Shown here: positions 1-8,264 of the stretch, in pieces
Layout of the letters: each line of letters opens with the position of its first letter
How positions within the stretch are numbered: position 1 is the stretch's first letter
Assembly: GCF_010499455.1 (NCBI RefSeq)
Contig: NZ_JAAGOH010000043.1
Span: 1 to 32,826 of the forward strand
Reading direction: 5' to 3'
Length of the DNA: 32,826 bases
DNA from: Ideonella livida
Lineage (GTDB): Bacteria; Pseudomonadota; Gammaproteobacteria; Burkholderiales; Burkholderiaceae_C
Program-made: the position numbers and the translations under genes
The notes under the pieces: model-generated
What the model was told of the DNA's origin: nothing
Seen by the model: only the letters and a program-made list of their open reading frames with translations
The model's database searches: none

Positions 1-1900
1 GCCCGAGCCCCAGCGCGACGCGCTGGCCGCGCTGCCGGCCCCGGCGCTGGCCCGCACCGCCGCCGCGGTGGCCGACCCCCAGGCCGGCCTAAACGCCTGG
101 TGCGCCTGGCGGCGGGCACAGGCCGAGGCCCGCGAGGTCGGGCTGGAGGCCCTGGTGCAGGCCCTGGCCACGGGCGAGCTGGCGCCCGCGGACACCGCCC
201 GCGCTTTCGAGGTCAACTACGCCCGCTGGTGGCTGGGCGAGGCGGTGGACGAGGACGAGGTGCTCAAGCGCTTCGTCTCGGCCGAGCATGAAGACCGCAT
301 CCAGGCCTTCCGCGCCCTGGACGAGGCGTTCACCCAGGTCACCCGCCAGTGGATCCGGGCGCGGCTGTGTGCCAGCCTGCCGGCCCAGGACGCGGTGCAG
401 CGCCATCCCGAATGGGGCGTGCTGCGCCGCGAGATCACCAAGAAGCGCATGCACCTGCCGCTGCGCCAGCTGCTGCAGGAGATCCCCTCGGTGGTGCTGC
501 AGCTCACGCCCTGCCTGCTGATGAGTCCGCTGTCCATCGCGCAGTACCTCACGCCTGACGCCGCCAACTTCGACCTGGTGGTGTTCGACGAGGCCTCGCA
601 GATCCCGGTGTGGGACGCCATCGGGGCCATGGCCCGAGCCCGCCAGGTGGTGATGGTGGGCGACCCCAAGCAGCTGCCGCCCACCCAGTTCTTCTCGCGC
701 AGCGAGGCCGACGACGAGGAGGAGGTGAGCGAGGGCGACATGGAAAGCATCCTGGACGAATGCCTGGGGGCCAGCCTGCCCACGCGCCACCTGTCCTGGC
801 ACTACCGCTCGCGCCACGAGAGCCTGATCGCCTTCAGCAACCACCGCTACTACGGCGGGGGCCTGGTCACCTTCCCCTCGCCGGTGACGCAGGACCAGGC
901 GGTGAGCCTGCACCTGGTGGACGGCCGCTACGAGAAAGGCGGCGCCCGCATCAACGTGCCCGAGGCCAAGGCCCTGGTGGCCGACCTGGTGGCCCGCCTG
1001 CGCTCACCGGGCTTCAGCGCCTCGGGCCTGACCGTGGGCGTGGTCACCTTCAACGCCGAGCAGCAGCGCCTGATTGAGGACCTGCTGGACGAGGCACGCC
1101 GCCAGGACCCGGGCCTGGAGCCGCACTTTGCCGAAAGCCAGCTCGAGCCCGTGTTCGTCAAGAACCTGGAGAGCGTGCAGGGCGACGAGCGCGACATCAT
1201 GTACTTCTCCATCACCTACGGCCCGGACCTCACCGGCCAGGTGGGGATGAACTTCGGCCCGCTCAACCGCGACGGCGGTGAGCGGCGCCTGAACGTGGCC
1301 GTCACCCGCGCCCGGCATGAGCTGCGGGTGTTCTCCAGCCTGCGCGGCGATCAGATGGACCTCTCGCGCACCCAGGCCGCCGGCGTGCGTGACCTCAAGC
1401 ACTTCCTGGAGTTCGCCGAGCGCGGCCGGCGCGCGCTGGCCGAGGCGCACCGGGGCAGCCTGGGCGACTTCGAGAGCCCCTTCGAGGCCGGCGTGGCCCA
1501 GGCCCTGGGCCGCAAGGGCTGGCAGGTGCACACCCAGATCGGCGCCTCCTCCTTCCGGGTGGACCTGGCGGTGGTGCACCCCGACCTGCCCGGCCGCTAC
1601 CTGGCGGGCGTGGAGTGCGACGGCGCCACCTACCACCGCTCGGCCACCGCCCGCGACCGCGACAAGCTGCGCGAGCAGGTGCTGCGCGGCCTGGGCTGGG
1701 AGATCGTGCGCGTGTGGTCCACCGACTGGTGGGCCAACCCGGGCGGCACCCTGGAGCGCCTGCACCAGCGCCTGCAGCAGCTGCTGGACGCCGACCGGGC
1801 ACGCCGGCCGGCCGCCACAGGCGCCGCGGGCGCCGCGGCCCCCGCCGGCGAACCGGACCCCACCCCCGCCACCGCAGAAGCCGCCACGTCCGCCGCCTGA
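1..1900 (+). CDS. Superfamily 1 DNA helicase with C-terminal Vsr/MTES_1575-like nuclease domain (5' end outside window)
   Basis: The frame is open to the left edge without a stop, so this is the C-terminal part of a larger protein. Helicase motifs are seen in order: Walker B/motif II with DEAS (about 586), motif III GDPKQLPP (about 661), WHYRSR, the motif V region VQGDERD and motif VI VAVTRARHE. After these comes a nuclease-like domain (about 1468 to 1780) with FRVDLAV and GVECDGATYH, which fits the Vsr-like/MTES_1575 endonuclease fold found at the end of DUF4011-type helicases. Members of that family are large single-gene proteins; one architecture (helicase plus Vsr plus DUF3320) has been reported as the anti-phage system Hhe. 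Here no DUF3320 is seen; the protein ends in an Ala/Pro-rich tail of about 45 residues. The defence role is inference; the helicase-nuclease assignment is firm. Confidence 0.85.
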   Translation, partial: PEPQRDALAALPAPALARTAAAVADPQAGLNAWCAWRRAQAEAREVGLEALVQALATGELAPADTARAFEVNYARWWLGEAVDEDEVLKRFVSAEHEDRIQAFRALDEAFTQVTRQWIRARLCASLPAQDAVQRHPEWGVLRREITKKRMHLPLRQLLQEIPSVVLQLTPCLLMSPLSIAQYLTPDAANFDLVVFDEASQIPVWDAIGAMARARQVVMVGDPKQLPPTQFFSRSEADDEEEVSEGDMESILDECLGASLPTRHLSWHYRSRHESLIAFSNHRYYGGGLVTFPSPVTQDQAVSLHLVDGRYEKGGARINVPEAKALVADLVARLRSPGFSASGLTVGVVTFNAEQQRLIEDLLDEARRQDPGLEPHFAESQLEPVFVKNLESVQGDERDIMYFSITYGPDLTGQVGMNFGPLNRDGGERRLNVAVTRARHELRVFSSLRGDQMDLSRTQAAGVRDLKHFLEFAERGRRALAEAHRGSLGDFESPFEAGVAQALGRKGWQVHTQIGASSFRVDLAVVHPDLPGRYLAGVECDGATYHRSATARDRDKLREQVLRGLGWEIVRVWSTDWWANPGGTLERLHQRLQQLLDADRARRPAATGAAGAAAPAGEPDPTPATAEAATSAA

Positions 1901-1957
1901 GGCCCGCCGGCGCCACCGCCTTGCCAGCGGCGGCGCCGGTTCCCAGAATGCCCCGTC

Positions 1958-2923
1958 ATGCACAAGAAGCCGGACGTCTCCCGGGTGGACCTCAACCTCT
2001 TCACCGTGTTCGACGCCATCTGGCGCGAGGGCGGGCTCACCCGCGCCGCGGCCCAACTCCACATCACCCAGCCGGCGGTCAGCCATGCCCTGGGCCGGCT
2101 GCGCGAGGTCTGCGGCGACCCACTGTTCGTCAAGGTGGGCCGGCGCATGCAGCCCACGCCGCGGGCCCGGGCCATGGCCCCGCAGGTGCAGCAGGCCCTG
2201 ACCGCACTGGGCCGGACCCTGGACGGCCCGCCGGGCTTTGACCTGCCCACCGCCCAGCGGCGCTTTGCCATCGGCCTGCGGCAGGTGCAGGAGCCCTTTG
2301 TGCTGCAAGCGCTGCAGGACCTGCTGCCGCAGTTGGGCACGCCGGCGGCGCCGGGGCTGTCGCTGGCCCTGGTGCGCATGGACCGCGAGCGGCTGGAGGA
2401 CGAACTGCGCCAGGGCGTGCTGGACCTGGCGCTGGACGTGCACCTGCCCGTCTCACGCCACGTGGGCGCCTTGCAGGTCATGCGCGAGCCCATGGTGGTG
2501 CTGGCCCGCGCCGACCACCCACGGCTGGCCCGGGGCTGGCCTGCGGGTGAGGCCGCCGCCCTGGCCGCCTACCTGGCCGAAGGCCATGTGGCGGTCAGCA
2601 CCCGCCGCGCCGGCCTGGGCCTGGAGGACAACGCCCTGTCCCTGCGCGGCCAGCAACGCCGCCAGTTGCTGCGCTGCCAGGACTACCAGGCTGCCTGCGC
2701 GGCCGTGGCCGCCACCGACTGGCTGCTCACCCTGCCCCGCCGCCATGCGCAGGACGCCTGCCAGCAATGGGGCCACCGCCTGCTGCCCGCGCCCTGCCCC
2801 ATGCCGGCACTGAAGATCTACCTCTATTGGGACCACCGGCTGGACGCCGACCCCGCCAACCAATGGCTGCGCCAGACGCTGATCGAGGGCCTGGGCCGCA
2901 GCGCACCGCCGGAGCCCGCATGA
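1958..2923 (+). CDS. LysR-family transcriptional regulator
   Basis: A 321-residue protein of the usual LysR length. The N-terminal winged helix-turn-helix (about residues 10 to 68) shows the family pattern: DLNLFTVFDAI, then LTRAAAQLHITQPAVSHALGRLR and DPLFVK. The rest is the effector-binding periplasmic-binding-protein-like domain. The ATG at 1958 lies 57 bases after the helicase stop. It is followed by a MarR gene on the same strand, so two regulators sit side by side with no obvious target between them; possible targets are the MarR gene or the phosphotransferase/SDR pair downstream. The ligand cannot be told from sequence. Confidence 0.9.
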   Translation: MHKKPDVSRVDLNLFTVFDAIWREGGLTRAAAQLHITQPAVSHALGRLREVCGDPLFVKVGRRMQPTPRARAMAPQVQQALTALGRTLDGPPGFDLPTAQRRFAIGLRQVQEPFVLQALQDLLPQLGTPAAPGLSLALVRMDRERLEDELRQGVLDLALDVHLPVSRHVGALQVMREPMVVLARADHPRLARGWPAGEAAALAAYLAEGHVAVSTRRAGLGLEDNALSLRGQQRRQLLRCQDYQAACAAVAATDWLLTLPRRHAQDACQQWGHRLLPAPCPMPALKIYLYWDHRLDADPANQWLRQTLIEGLGRSAPPEPA

Positions 2924-3002
2924 CAGCCTCAGGCCCGCGCCGGCACAATCGGCCCGCCCGCCGGCGACCCGCCGGGCGCCCTCTTCCCCCCCGCCCTCCC
3001 GC

Positions 3003-3413
3003 ATGAAGACCCTTCGCTACCTGCTGGCCCAACGCGCCCAGTGGATGGAAAACCAGCTCTACGACGGCGCCGAGGCTGAAGGCTACGGCTACGTCACCCC
3101 TGCCATGTCGCGCATGTTCGGCCAGATGGGCGGCAAGGAGCCGGTGAGCCTGTCAGAGCTGGCACGGCGCCTGATCGTCTCGCGCCAGGCGGTGCACCAG
3201 ATGGCCAATGAAGCCGTCAAGCACGGGCTGGTGGAACTGGTGGACAGCCCCACCAACAAGCGCGTGCGGCTGGTCCAGTTCACCCCCAAGGGCGAGGCCA
3301 TGTGGGCCAGCGGCTCGCGCACCCTGGCCCAGATCGAAGCCCGCCTGGCCGAACGCCTGGGCGCGCAGGATGTGGAGGCCCTGCGCCGCATCCTGGGCGC
3401 GGACTGGGGCTGA
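3003..3413 (+). CDS. MarR-family winged-helix regulator
   Basis: A 136-residue protein with a MarR-type wHTH: SLSELARRLIVSRQAVHQ as the DNA-reading part (about residues 49 to 67), then the wing region with DSPTNKRVRLVQFTPKG and a C-terminal helix for dimerisation. It is short for a MarR protein but complete. No clear Shine-Dalgarno sequence precedes the ATG at 3003. It lies 79 bases after the LysR gene and converges with the phosphotransferase gene. The effector is unknown. It is not close in sequence to the second MarR protein at 28200. Confidence 0.8.
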   Translation: MKTLRYLLAQRAQWMENQLYDGAEAEGYGYVTPAMSRMFGQMGGKEPVSLSELARRLIVSRQAVHQMANEAVKHGLVELVDSPTNKRVRLVQFTPKGEAMWASGSRTLAQIEARLAERLGAQDVEALRRILGADWG

Positions 3414-3440
3414 GCGGCCCCGCCTGCTGCGCCCGGCCTT

Positions 3441-4583
3441 TCAGCCCGCCCCGCCGTGGCGGGCCAGCGCCCAGCCCAACGCCGCCACGGTGCTCGCCTG
3501 GGCACCCGTCTCGCGGGCGGTGGGGCTGCTGGCGGTGCCTTCGGCCACACGGCGGCGGATGCCCTGCAGGATGGCGGCCAGGCGGAAGAAGTTGAAGGCC
3601 AGGTAGAAGGGCCAGTCGGCCTGCACCGCCGCCTGCTGCGCGGCCAGGCCGCGGCGGGCCAGGTAGCGGCCCACCGTCTCCTCCTGTGACGGGATGCCCA
3701 GGGCCCCCAGGTTCTGGCCCGGCCGGGCAAAACCGCGCAGCGCACCGCCGGCGGGCAGGTGCCAGGCCATGCAGAAATAGGCCAGGTCGCTCAGCGGATG
3801 GCCCAGGGTGGACAGCTCCCAGTCCAGCACGGCCAGCACCTGGGGCCGGCTGGGGTGGAAGATCAGGTTCTCCAGCCGGTAGTCGCCGTGCGTCAGCGCC
3901 ACGGCTTGGGCGTCGGTGCGGCGCGGCAGGTGCTGCGGCAGCCAGTCGATGAGCCGCAGCATGGCCTCGCAGGGGCCCTCCTCGGTCAGGCTGGCTTGGT
4001 ACTGGCGCGTCCAGCGCGCCAGTTGCCGCTCGAAGAAGCCGCCGTGGCGGCCGAAGTCGTGCAGGCCTGCGGCGGCCACGTCCACCTCATGCAGCGCGGC
4101 GATGACCCGCACCGCCTCGGCATGCACGGCGCGGCGCTCGGCCGCGGCCAGGCCGGGCAGGCTGGCATCGCGAAAGATGCGGCCGGGCACGAAATCCATC
4201 ACGTAGAAGGCGCCACCGATGACGGATTCGTCGGCGCTCTCCAGACGCACCGCGGGCACCGGCACCGGGGTGCCGGCCAGGGCGCGCAGCACCCGGGCCT
4301 CACGCTCAATGGCATGGGCAGAGGGCAGCAGGCTGGCGGCGGGGCCGGGCTTGGCGCGCAGCACCCAGGCGGGCGCGTCAGGGGCGGGGCCAGCACGCAG
4401 CAGCCAGGTGGGGTTGCTCTGGCCGCCGGCCAGGCGCTCCAGCCCCAGGGCGGCGGGGTCGTCCGGGCAGCCGGGCAGGCGGGGCCGCAGCCAGGCGTGC
4501 AGCGCCTCGCGGTCCAGGGCCAGGGGGCTGCGCGCGGGCGGCGCCGCCGGATCGGGGGATGCAGGGGAAGGGAGCTCGGTCAT
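3441..4583 (-). CDS. APH-family phosphotransferase (acyl-CoA-dehydrogenase-associated kinase type)
   Basis: A 380-residue protein with the aminoglycoside phosphotransferase/choline kinase fold. The N-lobe has GGQSNPTWLLR (nucleotide loop). The catalytic loop is HGDYRLEN, followed by the metal-binding Asp in LDWE and by GHPLSDLAYF. This subgroup is often found beside acyl-CoA dehydrogenase and SDR genes and resembles the kinase part of ACAD10/11; its small-molecule substrate is usually an uncharacterised hydroxy-acyl compound, not an antibiotic. Start ATG at 4583 is chosen because it opens the conserved frame. It is transcribed divergently from the SDR gene at 4766, with an inverted repeat between them, so the two are probably co-regulated. 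Confidence 0.85.
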   Translation of the reverse strand: MTELPSPASPDPAAPPARSPLALDREALHAWLRPRLPGCPDDPAALGLERLAGGQSNPTWLLRAGPAPDAPAWVLRAKPGPAASLLPSAHAIEREARVLRALAGTPVPVPAVRLESADESVIGGAFYVMDFVPGRIFRDASLPGLAAAERRAVHAEAVRVIAALHEVDVAAAGLHDFGRHGGFFERQLARWTRQYQASLTEEGPCEAMLRLIDWLPQHLPRRTDAQAVALTHGDYRLENLIFHPSRPQVLAVLDWELSTLGHPLSDLAYFCMAWHLPAGGALRGFARPGQNLGALGIPSQEETVGRYLARRGLAAQQAAVQADWPFYLAFNFFRLAAILQGIRRRVAEGTASSPTARETGAQASTVAALGWALARHGGAG

Positions 4584-4638
4584 GGCGGGGCCTCGGGTTC
4601 TTCCCAGGCTTGCCGGCGCCTGGGCTCTGTGGAACCAT

Positions 4639-4655
4639 TGTCAAACACCTTGACA
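4639..4655. promoter_or_regulatory. Inverted repeat in divergent promoter region (candidate operator)
   Basis: TGTCAA-ACACC-TTGACA, a perfect 6-base inverted repeat with a 5-base spacer, lies in the 182-base gap between the divergent phosphotransferase and SDR genes. This gap has an AT-richer core than its surroundings. Each arm also reads as TTGACA, a consensus sigma70 -35 box, outward on one strand, but no convincing -10 box follows at 16 to 18 bases. A regulator of the TetR or MarR type would be a natural partner; this is inference. Confidence 0.4.
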
Positions 4656-4765
4656 TTATTTCCACGTCGGTCCGGGCTGATGCCCCGGGGCTAACCCGCA
4701 GGGGCTGCCCCCACCGCCAGACTGCCCTGCCCACCCCGCCCGCCCCCACCGCGAGATCGCCTGCC

Positions 4766-5629
4766 ATGACGGAGCCCCGCCTGCCCCCTCACCCCCCCGA
4801 CACGTCCGCTGGCGGCCTGCCCGCCCTGTTCAGCCTGAGCGGCCAGGTGGCGGTGGTCACCGGCGGCTCCCGCGGCCTGGGCCTGCAGATGGCCCGCGCC
4901 CTGGGCCAGGCCGGCGCCACCGTGCTGCTGGTGGCCCGCAAGGCCGCCGAGCTGGACGAGGCCGCCACCGCCCTGGCTGCCGAAGGCCTGCGCGTGGCCA
5001 CCTGCGCGGCCGACCTGAGCGACCTGGAGCGTCTGCCCGCCCTGGTGGCCGGCTGGCTGGCCACCCACGGCCGGCTGGACGTGCTGGTCAACAACGCCGG
5101 CATGGCCTGGGCCGCGCCCGCCACCGACATCACCCCGGCCCAGTGGCACAAGGTGATGGCGCTGAACCTGGACGGCCTGTTCTTCCTCAGCCGCGAGGTG
5201 GCCCGCCAGGCCTTCATCCCGCAGGGCTGGGGCAAGGTGGTCCACATCGCCTCGGTGGGCGGGCTGCAGGGCAATTCGCCGGACATGCACACCGTGGCCT
5301 ACAACGCCAGCAAGGGCGCGGTGGTCAACCTCACCCGCGCCCTGGCCTCGGAGTGGGGCCCGCATGGCCTGCATGTCAACGCCATCTGCCCGGGCTTCTT
5401 CCCCACCCAGCTCTCGCAGGGCTTCCTGCGGCATGTGGAGGCCGGCGTGCTGGCCAAGACGCCGCTGCGCCGCATGGGCGGCGAGGAGGACCTGATGGGC
5501 ACCGTGCTCTACCTGGCCAGCCGCGCGTCGCACCACGTCACCGGGCAGTGCATCGTGGTGGATGGCGGTGCCAGCACCACCTTGTTCGGCGACCTGCTGC
5601 CCACGGCCGAGGCGCCGCCTCCGGCCTGA
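4766..5629 (+). CDS. Short-chain dehydrogenase/reductase (SDR), classical type
   Basis: A 287-residue NAD(P)-dependent oxidoreductase. The Rossmann nucleotide motif is TGGSRGLG, the structural motif NNAG is intact, and the catalytic Ser (IASVGG) and YNASK tetrad are present. The C-terminal region CPGFFPT and GQCIVVDGG is typical of the family. The ATG at 4766 is preferred because sequence upstream in this frame is unlike an SDR N-terminus and overlaps the divergent gene; a roughly 25-residue Pro-rich N-terminal extension precedes the Rossmann fold. The gene is followed after 65 bases by a Liv-type binding protein gene with its own Shine-Dalgarno, so the two probably form one transcript. Substrate unknown. 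Confidence 0.9.
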   Translation: MTEPRLPPHPPDTSAGGLPALFSLSGQVAVVTGGSRGLGLQMARALGQAGATVLLVARKAAELDEAATALAAEGLRVATCAADLSDLERLPALVAGWLATHGRLDVLVNNAGMAWAAPATDITPAQWHKVMALNLDGLFFLSREVARQAFIPQGWGKVVHIASVGGLQGNSPDMHTVAYNASKGAVVNLTRALASEWGPHGLHVNAICPGFFPTQLSQGFLRHVEAGVLAKTPLRRMGGEEDLMGTVLYLASRASHHVTGQCIVVDGGASTTLFGDLLPTAEAPPPA

Positions 5630-5694
5630 GCCCGGGCCCCACCCACACCGGCATTTCCCCCTCACGCGCCCCCACCACACAAGGAGACCTGCGC

Positions 5695-6849
5695 ATGACC
5701 GCCTTCACCCCCCGCAAGACCCTGGCCACCCTGGCCGTGGCCGTCGTCGCCGCCGCTGGTGGTCCGCCCGCCTGGGCCGACATCACCATTGGCGTGAGCC
5801 TGCCGCTGACCGGGCCGGCCTCCTCGCTGGGCATTCCGCTTCAAAACATGGTCAAGCTCTGGCCGCAGCAGATCGCCGGCGAGAAGCTCAACGTCATCGT
5901 CATGGACGACGCCGGCGACCCCAGCAAGGGGGTAGACCACGTGCGCCGCTTCGTCGAGCACAAGGCCGATCTGGTGATGGGCAGCATCGTCACGCCGGTG
6001 GCCGCCGCGCAGGCGCAGCTGCTGTTTGACGCCCAAACGCCGCAATTCGCCCTGGCGCCGGTGATGCTGCCGCCGGGCAAGGAGACCTGGACCTTTCGCA
6101 TGTCACAGGGCACCGCCCTCATGGCCAGCATCGTGGTGGACGAGCTGATCAAGGCCAAGGTGAAGACCGTGGGCTTTCTGGGCTATGCCGATGCCTATGG
6201 CGAAGGCTGGCTGACCGAGGTGAACAAGCTGCTGGCCAGCCGCCCAGGCGCGCCCAAAATGGTGGCGGTGGAGCGCTTTGCCCGCACCGACGCCAGCGTC
6301 ACCGGCCAGGCCATCAAGCTGGTGAGCGCCAACCCCGAGGCCATTCTGGTGGCCGCCTCCGGCGGTGGTGCGGCCATGCCGCACCGGGGCCTGGTCGAGC
6401 GGGGTTACAAGGGTCCCATCTACCAGACCCACGCCGCGGCCAGCCGCGACTTCATCCGCCTGGGCGGCAAGGACGTCAACGGCGCCCATGTGTTGGCCTC
6501 GCCCTCGGTGGCGGCCGAGCAGATTCCGGCCCACCACCCCTCCAAGGCGCACGCGCTGGACTTCGTCAAGCAGTACGAGGGCGCCTACGGTGCGGGCACC
6601 CGCGCCATCTTCGCGGCCAGCGCCTATGACGTGATGGTGCTGCTGGGCAAGACGGTGCCCGTGGCCCTGAAGGCCGGCCGGCCGGGCACGCCCGAGTTCC
6701 GCACCGCGCTGCGCGACGCCACCGAACGCCTGGGGCCCACGGCCATGTCCAACGGGGTGATGCACTTCACCAAGGACGACCACTGGGGCCACACCGCCCA
6801 CAGCGGCCTGGTGGTGCGCGTGGACAACGGCGACTGGAAGGTGGAGTAA
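5695..6849 (+). CDS. ABC transporter substrate-binding protein, Liv (branched-chain amino acid) type
   Basis: A 384-residue periplasmic binding protein (Peripla_BP_6 class). The N-terminus is a Sec signal peptide (about residues 1 to 28, Ala-rich h-region, likely cut after AWA). The mature protein begins DITIGVSLPLTGPAS, the usual first strand and ligand loop. AGGAG at 5682 gives a good ribosome site for the ATG at 5695. It is clearly related to the binding protein at 23206 (both have KVKTVGFLGYAD or [10 protein letters not shown]-like segments, and GYKGPIYQTHAA versus [12 protein letters not shown]), so they may bind similar aromatic ligands. No permease or ATPase gene is next to it. Confidence 0.88.
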   Translation: MTAFTPRKTLATLAVAVVAAAGGPPAWADITIGVSLPLTGPASSLGIPLQNMVKLWPQQIAGEKLNVIVMDDAGDPSKGVDHVRRFVEHKADLVMGSIVTPVAAAQAQLLFDAQTPQFALAPVMLPPGKETWTFRMSQGTALMASIVVDELIKAKVKTVGFLGYADAYGEGWLTEVNKLLASRPGAPKMVAVERFARTDASVTGQAIKLVSANPEAILVAASGGGAAMPHRGLVERGYKGPIYQTHAAASRDFIRLGGKDVNGAHVLASPSVAAEQIPAHHPSKAHALDFVKQYEGAYGAGTRAIFAASAYDVMVLLGKTVPVALKAGRPGTPEFRTALRDATERLGPTAMSNGVMHFTKDDHWGHTAHSGLVVRVDNGDWKVE

Positions 6850-6885
6850 GCGCCGCGGCGGGTTGTCAGGCGCAGGGAAGGTGGG

Positions 6886-6902
6886 GCGTGAATAGTTCAC
6901 GC
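6886..6902. promoter_or_regulatory. Perfect palindrome GCGTGAA-TAG-TTCACGC (candidate operator)
   Basis: Two perfect 7-base arms with a 3-base spacer lie in the 133-base gap between two binding-protein genes, 80 bases before the ATG at 6983. The core hexamer CGTGAA/TTCACG also occurs five times in the divergent iac/ABC promoter region (22824 to 23096). This makes it a good candidate for a shared regulator site. Which protein binds is not known; the MarR regulator at 28200 is the first suspect. Confidence 0.5.
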
Positions 6903-6982
6903 TCCCTCGTCAACACCCCCATCGCAGGCAGGCTGCGGCCGTCGCCCCCACGGCGGCGCGCGCCAGCCGGAGACAAGCCGCC

Positions 6983-8173
6983 ATGCGTGAGATGCTTCCC
7001 CCCATTGCCTTTGACCGCCCCCCCGTCACCACGGCCAAGGGCCTGCCCCGCCGCACGGCGCTGGCCTGCGCCCTGACGCTGCCCTGGCTGGCGCGCGCCG
7101 TGCAAGCCCAAGAGGCGGCCCCCAGCTGGCGCCTGGGCCAAACCATCGACCTGAGCGGCCCGCTGGCCGACCTGGGCCGCGCCATCCACCACGGCGCGCG
7201 CGCCTGCTTTGAGGCGGTCAACGCCAAGGGGGGTGTGGACGGCAAGCCCCTCGAGCTGATCGCCAAGGACGACGCCTACGACCTCAAACGCTCAGAGCCC
7301 CTGGCCGACGAACTGCTGGCCGACCGCAGCCTGCTGGCCCTGTTCGGCTGCTTTGGCACGCCCATGGTGGAGAGCCTGCTGCCCAAGGCCGAGAAGGCCG
7401 GCGTGCCGGTGTTTGCGCCCTACTCCGGCGCGCTGTCGGTGCGCCGGGGCAACCCGCGCAGCGTGGTGCATGTGCGCGCCAGCTATGCCGACGAAGTGGG
7501 CCGGATCATCGAGCACCTGGCCACCATTGGCACCCGGCGCATCGTGGTGGCGCACCAGGCCAACAGCTTTGGCAAGGAAGTGGCCGACGCGGCCGCCGTC
7601 TCGCTGGAGGCCCACAAGTTCAAGGCCCTGGGTGTCGCCAGTGTGAAGAACGATGCCAGCGACGCCGAGGCCGCCGCCAGCCAGCTCATGGCCAAGGAAC
7701 CGGAGGCGGTGCTGGTGGGCCTGGCCGGCAAGCCGGCACTGGCCTTCATCAAGGCCGCCAAGGCCCACCGCAAAGGTGTGAGGGTCTATGCCCTGTCGGT
7801 GATGGGCGCGGCGGCCACCGTGCAGGGCCTGGGTCCGGACGGTGTGGGCGTGGCGGTCAGCCAGGTGGTGCCGCTGCCCACCCAGACGGTGACGCCCATC
7901 GTGCGTGACTTCCATGCCGCGTGGAAGGCGCTGGGCACCGACCTGCCAGCCTCGCACACCGCCCTGGAGGGCTACATCAACGCCCGGGTCTTCGTGGAGG
8001 CGCTCAAGGCCGCCGGCAGGGGCGCCGGCCGCACCAGCCTGATGGACGCGCTGTGGCGCCTGCGCCGCCTGGACCTGGGCGGCATGGACCTGCGTTTTGC
8101 CGAGCCGGGGCAAAGCGCCTCTCGTTATGTCGAGCTGACCATCATCGGCCGCGACGGGCGCTTTGTGCGCTGA
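6983..8173 (+). CDS. ABC transporter substrate-binding protein, Liv type, possible Tat signal
   Basis: A 396-residue binding protein of the Liv/Peripla_BP_6 class. The N-terminus contains LPRRTALACALTLPWLARA (from about residue 21), an RR followed by a hydrophobic stretch and AQA, which resembles a twin-arginine signal. The mature part starts SWRLGQTIDLSGPLADLG. It has the family segments for the ligand cleft and GYINARVFVEALKAAG near the C-terminus. The divergence from the proteins at 5695 and 23206 is larger than between those two. It stands alone, without transporter membrane or ATPase genes, downstream of a perfect palindrome (6886 to 6902). Ligand unknown. Confidence 0.87.
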   Translation: MREMLPPIAFDRPPVTTAKGLPRRTALACALTLPWLARAVQAQEAAPSWRLGQTIDLSGPLADLGRAIHHGARACFEAVNAKGGVDGKPLELIAKDDAYDLKRSEPLADELLADRSLLALFGCFGTPMVESLLPKAEKAGVPVFAPYSGALSVRRGNPRSVVHVRASYADEVGRIIEHLATIGTRRIVVAHQANSFGKEVADAAAVSLEAHKFKALGVASVKNDASDAEAAASQLMAKEPEAVLVGLAGKPALAFIKAAKAHRKGVRVYALSVMGAAATVQGLGPDGVGVAVSQVVPLPTQTVTPIVRDFHAAWKALGTDLPASHTALEGYINARVFVEALKAAGRGAGRTSLMDALWRLRRLDLGGMDLRFAEPGQSASRYVELTIIGRDGRFVR

Positions 8174-8238
8174 GCGCTGAGCACGCCGGGCGCTGTGGCA
8201 CCTGCACCTGCGCCTGCGCCGGCGGCATCCTGCAGGAC

Positions 8239-8258
8239 CGGCGGCCAGCCGGCCGCCG
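8239..8258. terminator. GC-rich hairpin between convergent genes
   Basis: CGGCGGCC-AGCC-GGCCGCCG, a perfect 8-base stem with a 4-base loop, lies in the 91-base gap between the convergent genes ending at 8173 and 8265. No T-tract follows on either strand, so it would be an imperfect bidirectional terminator at best. Confidence 0.35.
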
Positions 8259-8264
8259 CCGGCC

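Noticed and set aside
3441-4583. Aminoglycoside resistance gene
   Set aside because: The kinase fold is shared, but the sequence and the SDR context fit the acyl-CoA-dehydrogenase-associated phosphotransferases, which are not resistance enzymes.
4650-4672. TTGACA as the -35 box of a complete sigma70 promoter for the SDR gene
   Set aside because: No sequence resembling TATAAT lies 16 to 18 bases downstream; the box is reported only as part of the inverted repeat.
8196-8212. TGGCACC followed by CCTGC, looking like a sigma54 promoter
   Set aside because: The GG-to-GC spacing is 11 instead of 10, and it points into the 3' end of a convergent gene, so it would have no target.
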